From contig NC_054712.1 of assembly GCF_016097555.1 (NCBI RefSeq), forward strand, positions 40,846,926 through 40,910,925: a stretch of 64,000 nt of DNA. Reading direction: 5' to 3'. The DNA comes from Gigantopelta aegis (taxonomy: Eukaryota > Mollusca > Gastropoda > Neomphalida > Peltospiridae). The notes beneath the pieces were generated by a model. That model saw only the letters and a list, made by a program, of their open reading frames with translations, made no database searches and had not been told where the DNA came from. Below, one piece after another: positions 55,848-64,000 of the stretch. The position numbers and the translations under genes were made by a program. The first letter of the stretch is position 1. Each line of letters opens with the position of its first letter.

Positions 55848-56000
55848 AGAACTTTATAAAAATCCACTAGCCATGGGATCAGTGATTAATTTTTTTATAT
55901 TTTTTTAATAAATAACATTTTACTAATAGTAATAATCAGATACATGTATGTCACCTAAAAGAGGATGATAGAGCTTAAAAACCCTTAGATTTGGGGTAGG
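55848..56000 (-). mobile_element. Partial hAT-like MITE (same family as 36267-36612)
   Basis: CAGAGCTTCTAGAACTTTAT, then AAAAATCCACTAGCCATGGG, ATCAGTGATT and TAATAATCAGATA are the reverse complement of the right half of the element at 36267-36612. One end is exact at the border of the 39-bp array; the other end is lost. Confidence 0.7.
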
Positions 56001-56485
56001 AAGGTTTTGTAATTATTTCCCTGTTTGATATTGACTCACTCACATTAACAAATGATACTAGCTCACATTATTGTATTATGCCTTTAACTTGGGTGTTTAT
56101 TTCTCTAGTGGATGTGATTACTGTTTGTATAGATTGCTGTCAGCTTAATAAAACATTTTTAAATTCCTTGTCATATGGCCATAAAAGCACCGTATTCATT
56201 CCAAGACCGAGCCTTGGTAAAACATTCCAGATGTTTGATGGTGTGGGTCCCGTGACAATATAATAATTATAATTTAATTACAACAGTTTGTAATAAAACT
56301 AAAACAAATTCTGTTTCCTTCTTTTGTGTTATTATTGTTTGTATGATATGATAACATGTTTTTAAAGTGCAATTTACGTAAGTTCTTTTTTTAACGAACT
56401 TCGGTCACGGGCCATTCAAAAATTGTACGGGTGAGTCAAAGTGTTGCTGTGAGTGGCCCCGATTGGTCAGTCAAAAAATAATCCA
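56001..56485. other. No gene recognised
   Basis: A + strand frame of 61 codons (56078-56263) has no recognisable domain and is inside the - strand gene's intron. The rest is AT-rich. Confidence 0.4.
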
Positions 56486-56489
56486 AAGT

Positions 56490-57843
56490 GCATACCCTGG
56501 TGTGTGTATTTGCTATAGTTATCATGCACAGTGTGTATTTGCTATACTTATCATGTAGTGCGTGTATTTGCTATACTTATCATGTAGTGCGTATATTAAC
56601 TACACTTATCATGTAGTGTGTATATTTGCTATATTCATCATGTAGTGTGTATATTTGCTATATTCATCATGTAGTGTGTGTATTTGCTATATTCATCATG
56701 TAGTGTGTGTATTTGCTATATTCATCATGTAGTGTGTATTTGCTATATTCATCATGTAGTGTGTGTATTTGCTACATGTATATTCATCATGTAGTGTGTG
56801 TATTTGCTACATTCATCATGTAGTGTGTATTTGCTATATTCATCATGTAGTGTGTGTATTTGCATCACGTAGTGTGTGTATTTACTATATTCATCATGCA
56901 GTGTGTGTATTTGCATCCTGTAGTGTGTATTTGCTATATTCATCATGTAGTGTGTATATTTGCTATATTCACCATGTAGTGTTTATATTTGCTATATTCA
57001 TCATGTAGTGTGTATATTTGCTATATTCATCATATAGTGTGTGTATTTGCTATAGTTATCATGTAGTGTGTGTATTTGCTATATTTATCATGTAGTGTAT
57101 TTCCTATATTCATCATGTAGTGTGTGTATTTGCTATACTTATCATGTAGTGTGTGTATTTGCTATATTCATCATGTAGTGTGTATATTTGCTATACTTAT
57201 CATGTAGTGTGTGTATTTGCTATACTTATCATGTAGTGTGTATTTGCTATATTCATCATGTAGTGTGTGTATTTCCTACATTCATCATGTAGTGTGTATA
57301 TTTGCTATACTTATCATGTAGTGTGTGTATTTCCTATATTCATCATGTAGTGTGTGTATTTGCTATACTTATCATGAAGTGTGTGTATTTCCTACATGTA
57401 TATTAATCATGTAGTGTGTATTTGGTATATTTATCATCTAGTGTGTGCATTTGCTATATTCATCATGTAGTGTGTGTATTTGCTACATTTATCATCTAGT
57501 GTGTGCATTTGCTATATTCATCATGTAGTGTGTGTATTTGCTACATTTATCATCTAGTGTGTGTATTTGCTATATTCATCATATAGTGTGTGTATTTGCT
57601 ATATCCATCATGTAGTGTGTGTACTTGCTATATTTATCAAGTATTTACTATACGTATCATGTAATGTGTGTATTTCCTATACTTATGTAGTGTTTGTATT
57701 TCCTATAGTTAACATGTAGTATGTGCATTTGCTATACTTATTATTTCTTGTGTGTATTTGCTATACTTATCATGCAGTGTGTGTATTTGCTATACGTATG
57801 TACTGTCTGCATTTGATATATGTATTGTGTATTTGTTATACAT
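56490..57843 (-). repeat. 29-bp minisatellite seeded at the donor of exon a, ~46 copies
   Basis: The + strand unit is CATGTAGTGTGTGTATTTGC then TATATTCAT. On the minus strand the exon a end and donor TACATG|GTATGTATAACAAATA are mirrored in array units such as TACATGATAAGTATAGCAAA then TACACACAC. Near the exon the copies are most like the donor; farther away they are homogenised. Confidence 0.9.
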
Positions 57844-57845
57844 AC

Positions 57846-57951
57846 CATGTATCGCTCCACACGAGATATAACTTCTTGCATAGTTTGTTGGTCTGGCAGA
57901 ATGCCAAGCTGGTCGGAGAGAAACAGGTGTGGAGGAAGAACACTGACCACC
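57846..57951 (-). CDS. Unidentified gene, exon a
   Basis: 106 bases, phase 2 in and 0 out, acceptor CCTGTTTCTTCTTGCAG, donor TACATG|GTATGT. The chosen frame gives 35 residues (VVSVLPPHLFLSDQLGILPD, QQTMQEVISRVERYM) and fits exon b's phase. The other two frames are also open, so the frame rests on phase and protein-like look. Upstream exons would lie at or beyond 63961. The 29-bp array begins at its donor. Confidence 0.6.
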
Positions 57952-58024
57952 CTGCAAGAAGAAACAGGTCAGGGCAGTTCCACAGATCACATTAAGGGGG
58001 TGGGAGGTACTGGGATGTACTCGC

Positions 58025-59528
58025 TAGCAATCAGGTACTGAGACTGGGAGTGAGTACATCCCGGTACCTGACTGGGAGCGAGTACATCCCAGTACCTGAC
58101 TGGGAGCGAGTACATCCCAGTACCTGACTGGGTACCTGACTGGGAGCGAGTACATCCCGGTACCTGACTGGGAGCGAGTACATCCCGGTACCTGACTGGG
58201 TACCTGACTGGGAGCGAGTACATCCCAGTACCTGACTGGGTACCTGACTGGGAGCGAGTACATCCCGGTACCTGACTGGGAGCGAGTACATCCCGGTACC
58301 TGACTGGGAGCGAGTGCATCCCAGTACCTGACTGGGAGCGAGTACATCCCAGTACGTGACTGGGTACCTGACTGGGAGCGAGTACATCCCGGTACCTGAC
58401 TGGGAGTGAGTACATCCCAGTACCTGACTGGGAGCGAGTACATCCCAGTACCTGACTGGGAGCGAGTACATCCCAGTACCTGACTGGGTACCTGACTGGG
58501 AGCGAGTACATCCCGGTACCTGACTGGGTACCTGACTGGGTACCTGACTGGGAGCGAGTACATCCCAGTACCTGACTGGGTACCTGACTGGGAGCGAGTA
58601 CATCCCGGTACCTGACTGGGTACCTGACTGGGAGCGAGTACATCCCAGTACCTGACTGGGTACCTGACTGGGAGCGAGTACATCCCGGTACCTGACTGGG
58701 AGCGAGTACATCCCGGTACCTGACTGGGAGCGAGTGCATCCCAGTACCTGACTGGGAGCGAGTACATCCCAGTACCTGACTGGGTACCTGACTGGGAGCG
58801 AGTACATCCCGGTACCTGACTGGGAGCGAGTACATCCCAGTACCTGACTGGGAGCGAGTACATCCCGGTACCTGACTGGGAGTGAGTACATCCCAGTACC
58901 TGACTGGGAGCGAGTACATCCCAGTACCTGACTGGGTACCTGACTGGGAGCGAGTACATCCCGGTACCTGACTGGGAGCGAGTACATCCCGGTACCTGAC
59001 TGGGAGCGAGTACATCTCAGTACCTGACTGGGAGTGAGTACATCCCAGTACCTGACTGGGTACCTGACTGGGAGCGAGTACATCCCGGTACCTGACTGGG
59101 AGCGAGTACATCCCGGTACCTGACTGGGAGCGAGTACATCCCGGTACCTGACTGGGAGCGAGTACATCCCGGTACCTGACTGGGAGCGAGTACATCTCAG
59201 TACCTGACTGGGAGCGAGTACATCCCAGTACCTGACTGGGTACCTGACTGGGAGCGAGTACATCCCGGTACCTGACTGGGAGCGAGTACATCCCGGTACC
59301 TGACTGGGAGCGAGTACATCCCGGTACCTGACTGGAGCGAGTACATCCCGGTACCTGACTGGGAGCGAGTACATCCCTGTACCTGACCGGGAGCGAGTAC
59401 ATCCCTGTACCTGACCGGGAGCGGTACCTGACCGGGAGGGAGTACATCCCGGTACCTGACCGGGAGCGAGTGCATCCCGGTACCTGACCGGGAGCGAGTG
59501 CATCCCGGTACCTGACCGGGAGCGAGTC
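58025..59528. repeat. 28-bp minisatellite, left arm of a giant inverted repeat
   Basis: The unit on + is GGTACCTGACTGGGAGCGAG then TACATCCC; a 12-bp half unit (TACCTGACTGGG) is often added. A 420-bp block repeats (58261-58320 is the same as 58681-58740). Near the centre a subtype with CTGACCGGGAGCG prevails. The unit has no stop codon in any frame on the coding-like strand and 28 is not a multiple of three, so a frame runs through all registers. Confidence 0.97.
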
Positions 59529-59534
59529 AAGTAA

Positions 59535-62500
59535 CGGGATGTATTCACTCCCAGTCAGGTACCGGGATGTACTCGCTCCCAGTCAGGTACCGGGATGTAC
59601 TCGCTCCCAGTCAGGTACCGGGATGTACTCGCTCCCAGTCAGGTACCGGGATGCACTCGCTCCCAGTCAGGTACCGGGATGCACTCGCTCCCAGTCAGGT
59701 ACCGGGATGCACTCGCTCCCAGTCAGGTACAGGGATGCACTCGCTCCCAGTCAGGTACCGGGATGCACTCGCTCCCAGTCAGGTACCGGGATGCACTCGC
59801 TCCCAGTCAGTACCGGGATGCACTCGCTCCCAGTCAGGTACAGGGATGCACTCGCTCCCAGTCAGGTACAGGGATGCACTCGCTCCCAGTCAGGTACAGG
59901 GATGCACTCGCTCCCAGTCAGGTACCGGGATGCACTCGCTCCCAGTCAGGTACCGGGATGCACTCGCTCCCAGTCAGATACCGGGATGCACTCGCTCCCA
60001 GTCAGGTACCGGGATGCACTCGCTCCCAGTCAGGTACCGGGATGCACTCGCTCCCAGTCAGGTACCGGGATGCACTCGCTCCCAGTCAGGTACCGGGATG
60101 TACTCGCTCCCAGTCAGGTACCCAGTCAGGTACTGGGATGCACTCGCTCCCAGTCAGGTACTGGGATGTACTCGCTCCCAGTCAGGTACCGGGATGTATT
60201 CACTCCCAGTCAGGTACCGGGATGTACTCGCTCCCAGTCAGGTACTGAGATGTACTCGCTCCCAGTCAGGTACCGGGATGTACTCGCTCCCAGTCAGGTA
60301 CCGGGATGTACTCGCTCCCAGTCAGGTACCCAGTCAGGTACTGGGATGCACTCGCTCCCAGTCAGGTACCGGGATGTACTCGCTCCCAGTCAGGTACCGG
60401 GATGTACTCGCTCCCAGTCAGGTACCCAGTCAGGTACTGGGATGCACTCGCTCCCAGTCAGGTACCGGGATGTACTCGCTCCCAGTCAGGTACCGGGATG
60501 TACTCGCTCCCAGTCAGGTACCCAGTCAGGTACAGGGATGCAGTCGCTCCCAGTCAGGTACCGGGATGTACTCGCTCCCAGTCAGGTACCGGGATGTACT
60601 CGCTCCCAGTCAGGTACCGGGATCTACTCGCTCCCAGTCAGGTACCGGGATCTACTCGCTCCCAGTCAGGTACCGGGATGTACTCGCTCCCAGTCAGGTA
60701 CCGGGATGTACTCGCTCCCAGTCAGGTACCGGGATGTACTCGCTCCCAGTCAGGTACCGGGATGTACTCGCTCCCAGTCAGGTACCCAGTCAGGTACTGG
60801 GATGCACTCGCTCCCAGTCAGGTACCGGGATGTACTCGCTCCCAGTCAGGTACCGGGATGTACTCGCTCCCAGTCAGGTACCGGGATGTACTCGCTCCCA
60901 GTCAGGTACCGGGATCTACTCGCTCCCAGTCAGGTACCGGGATGTACTCGCTCCCAGTCAGGTACCGGGATGTACTCGCTCCCAGTCAGGTACCGGGATG
61001 TATTCGCTCCCAGTCAGGTACCGGGATGTACTCGCTCCCAGTCAGGTACCGGGATGTACTCGCTCCCAGTCAGGTACCGGGATGTACTCGCTCCCAGTCA
61101 GGTACCGGGATGTACTCGCTCCTAGTCAGGTACCCAGTCAGGTACTGGGATGCACTCGCTCCCAGTCAGGTACCGGGATGTACTCGCTCCCAGTCAGGTA
61201 CCGGGATGTACTCGCTCCCAGTCAGGTACTGGGATGTACTCGCTCCCAGTCAGGTACCGGGATGTACTCGCTCCCAGTCAGGTACCCAGTCAGGTACTGG
61301 GATGCACTCGCTCCCAGTCAGGTACCGGGATGTACTCGCTCCCAGTCAGGTACCGGGATGTACTCGCTCCCAGTCAGGTACCGGGATGTACTCGCTCCCA
61401 GTCAGGTACCTGGATCTACTCGCTCCCAGTCAGGTACCGGGATGTATTCACTCCCAGTCAGGTACCGGGATGTACTCGCTCCCAGTCAGGTACCGGGATG
61501 TACTCGCTCCCAGTCAGGTACCGGGATGTACTCGCTCCCAGTCAGGTACCGGGATGTACTCGCTCCCAGTCAGGTACCGGGATGTACTCGCTCCCAGTCA
61601 GGTACCGGGATGTACTCGCTCCCAGTCAGGTACCGGGATGTACTCGCTCCCAGTCAGGTACCGGGATGTACTCGCTCCCAGTCAGGTACCGGGATGTACT
61701 CGCTCCCAGTCAGGTACCGGGATGTACTCGCTCCCAGTCAGGTACCCAGTCAGGTACTGGGATGCACTCGCTCCCAGTCAGGTACCGGGATGCACTCGCT
61801 CCCAGTCAGGTACCCAGTCAGGTACCGGGATGCACTCGCTCCCAGTCAGGTACCGGGATGCACTCGCTCCCAGTCAGGTACCGGGATGCACTCGCTCCCA
61901 GTCAGGTACCGGGATGCACTCGCTCCCAGTCAGGTACCGGGATCTACTCGCTCCCAGTCAAGTACCGGGATCTACTCGCTCCCAGTCAGGTACCGGGATG
62001 TACTCGCTCCCAGTCAGGTACCGGGATGTACTCGCTCCCAGTCAGGTACCGGGATCTACTCGCTCCCAGTCAGGTACCGGGATCTATCGCTCCCAGTCAG
62101 GTACCGGGATGTACTCGCTCCCAGTCAGGTACCGGGATGTACTCGCTCCCAGTCAGGTACCGGGATGTACTCGCTCCCAGTCAGGTACCGGGATCTACTC
62201 GCTCCCAGTCAGGTACCGGGATGTATTCCCTCCCAGTCAGGTACCGGGATGCACTCGCTCCCAGTCAGGTACCGGGATGCACTCGCTCCCAGTCAGGTAC
62301 CGGGATGCACTCGCTCCCAGTCAGGTACCGGGATGCACTCGCTCCCAGTCAGGTACCGGGATGCACTCGCTCCCAGTCAGGTACCGGGATGGACTCGCTC
62401 CCAGTCAGGTACCGGGATGGACTCGCTCCCAGTCAGGTACCGGGATGTACTCGCTCCCAGTCAGGTACTGGGATCTACTCGCTCCCAGTCAGGTACTGAG
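59535..62500. repeat. 28-bp minisatellite, right arm (opposite orientation)
   Basis: The unit on + is GGGATGTACTCGCTCCCAGT then CAGGTACC, the reverse complement of the left arm unit. About 105 copies, with subtypes GATGCACTCG (clustered at 59640-60100 and 62230-62400), GATCTACTCG and half-unit insertions (CAGTCAGGTACCCAGTCAGG). The 991-codon frame here is a repeat artefact. Confidence 0.97.
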
Positions 62501-62566
62501 ATGCTAGTCTTAAACCTCATGTCTTCACCTTTATTTTTATGAAGCTAGACATTCTCCACTATAAGC

Positions 62567-63239
62567 CAGGACCCATATTCACAAAAAAGTGTAAATTTAC
62601 GTCTACGACTAGCACTTACGTCTGCCGTAGATTTACGTTTACGTGCAAGAAGCACCTTATTCTCAAAGATGGTCGTAAATGTAAACGTAACTTAGTTGGA
62701 CGTAAATCTACGATTTAACACACTCACTGGAGTAATTAATAAAAACACATTAGAAACGATGGCTACCGGGTAAATAACAAATGCGCAAAATGCAATTTTC
62801 TTTGTCGTCTGCTAACAATAACATTGCGAACAGTGAACCATGGCATTTTGGTATTGGTGGGGATCCGCGTTTTGGTACGAACTTGAGGACATTTCTTAAA
62901 AAGGAAAAGATAACTCAGGAGAAATTGGCCGAGTTGAAAATATCCGTTCGATCATGAACAAAAATATGTTCAATCCGTGGGCGTTCGTCATCGCAAACTG
63001 CTTCATTTATTGGAAATACTGCTAGTTTCCGTAAATAATAGTAAATAACGACGATCGTGCTTGATTTATTAATGTACACAACTTACGTGCAGCGTTAGTT
63101 GCAACCTGAGGCACTTTTATATTTACGTCCAACTTTACACGTAACTTAAGTTTTCGTTGTTTCGTGAATAGCTCTTCAGTCGTAGATTTACGTTTACGTG
63201 TAAAACTAGGCTTACGATATTTTGTGAATATGGGTCCTG
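62567..63239. mobile_element. DNA transposon remnant/MITE with 20-bp inverted ends, 673 bp
   Basis: CAGGACCCATATTCACAAAA and TTTTGTGAATATGGGTCCTG are exact inverse copies. Subterminal TTTACGT motifs are repeated in both orientations. A short open piece (about 62791-62957: MQFSLSSANNNIANSEPWHF, then GIGGDPRFGTNLRTFLKKEK) may be the start of a transposase-associated protein. The ending resembles PIF/Harbinger-type MITEs; family not certain. It sits at the left border of the 46-bp array. Confidence 0.75.
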
Positions 63240-63244
63240 ATGTT

Positions 63245-64000
63245 TGAGTTATATCATATTCTTTATAGACCCGAAGAAAACACCTATATTCACCGGTATA
63301 AGCTAGACATTTATGTTATATCATATTGTTTATACACCTGAAGAAAACACTGACAATCTCCATTATAAGCTACATGTAGATGTTTTCGTTATATCATATT
63401 GTTTATATACCTGAAGAAAAGCAAGATGTTTGCGTTATATCACATTGTTTATATACCTGAAGAAAAGCAAGATGTTTGCGTTATATCACATTGTTTATAT
63501 ACCTGAAGAAAAGCAAGATGTTTGCGTTATATCATATTGTTTATATACCGAAGAAAAGCAAGATGTTTGCGTTATATCATATTGTTTATATACCTGAAGA
63601 AAAGCAAGATGTTTGCGTTATATCACATTGTTTATATACCTGAAGAAAAGCAAGATGTTTGCGTTATATCACATGTTTATATACCTGAAGAAAAGCAAGA
63701 TGTTTGCGTTATATCATATTGTTTATATACCTGAAGAAAAGCAAGATGTTTGCGTTATATCATATTGTTTATATACCTGAAGAAAAGCAAGATGTTTGCG
63801 TTATATCACATGTTTATATACCCGAAGAAAAGCAAGATGTTTGCGTTATATCATATTGTTTATATACCTGAAGAAAAGCAAGATGTTTGTGTTATATCAT
63901 ATTGTTTATATACTTGAAAAAAAAGCAAGATGTTTGCGTAATATCATATTGTTTATATACCTGAACAAAACACTGATGTCCATGATTATAAGCTAGATGT
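63245..64000 (-). repeat. 46-bp minisatellite running out of the window, 15 or more copies
   Basis: The unit is GAAGAAAAGCAAGATGTTTG, CGTTATATCATATTGTTTAT and ATACCT. On the minus strand every unit reads CTTTTCTTCAG|GTATATAAAC, which contains an acceptor-like and a donor-like site back to back. The last unit (63961-63992) could be a short exon (LIIMDISVLF plus AG, phase 2, which fits exon a), but this is only a possibility. The array may continue past 64000. Confidence 0.9.

Noticed and set aside
57987-59548. 505-, 486- and 311-codon frames on -
   Set aside because: Same 28-bp unit in the left arm, mirrored; repeat artefact.
59567-62542. 991-codon open frame and its companions (733, 528, 449 codons) on +
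   Set aside because: They are the 28-bp tandem unit read in rotating frames. The unit has no stop in any + frame of the right arm, so length is meaningless; there is no domain and no purifying signal.

Overview
The window looks like non-model invertebrate nuclear DNA, most likely from a mollusc. The evidence is intron-bearing genes with GT-AG junctions, several tRNA-headed SINE families of a type I associate with molluscan genomes, LINE and Tc1/pogo/hAT-type debris, and a very high load of minisatellites. The molluscan assignment is inference. I see no bacterial operons, CRISPR arrays, rRNA or free-standing tRNA genes, and no retroviral or LTR-type element.

Genes. (1) On the + strand at the left edge is the 3' end of a gene for a CUB - LDL-receptor-class-A - single-pass membrane protein: exons 940-1092 and 2660-2913, intron phase 1 on both sides. 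Its stop codon runs directly into a 2.5-kb, 32-bp minisatellite that would be its 3' UTR. (2) At 28607-29837 (+) is the last, nearly complete exon of a class A (rhodopsin-like) GPCR; its first exon was not found. (3) On the - strand from 57951 down to 37633 I assembled eleven exons of one unidentified gene from splice sites, open frame and matching phase; it ends with a stop and an AATAAA. One phase break (between 48805 and 48281) suggests a missed exon. (4) A Tc1-type transposon (51191-52795) with perfect 26-bp inverted ends and an uninterrupted DD34E transposase sits inside a minisatellite.

Mobile DNA: a 5'-truncated, decayed non-LTR retrotransposon (31270-34215, -), a second LINE scrap (47690-48150, -), about fifteen SINE copies or fragments, including two composite ones and one with another element nested in it, a pogo-type deletion derivative (54036-54587), and several MITE-like elements with recognisable target duplications.

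Tandem repeats: at least twenty separate minisatellite arrays with unit lengths 26-72 bp cover roughly 24 kb of the 64 kb. The most striking observation is that in the - strand gene six of ten 5' splice sites are the exact edge of a tandem array or duplication whose unit is made of the exon's last bases plus the donor and the first intron bases. Two exons are flanked by duplications of both splice sites. The largest array (58025-62500, 28-bp unit) switches orientation at about 59530 and so forms a giant inverted repeat inside the same transcription unit.

All long open reading frames other than the GPCR and the transposase lie in tandem arrays, microsatellites or SINEs, and I do not regard them as genes.
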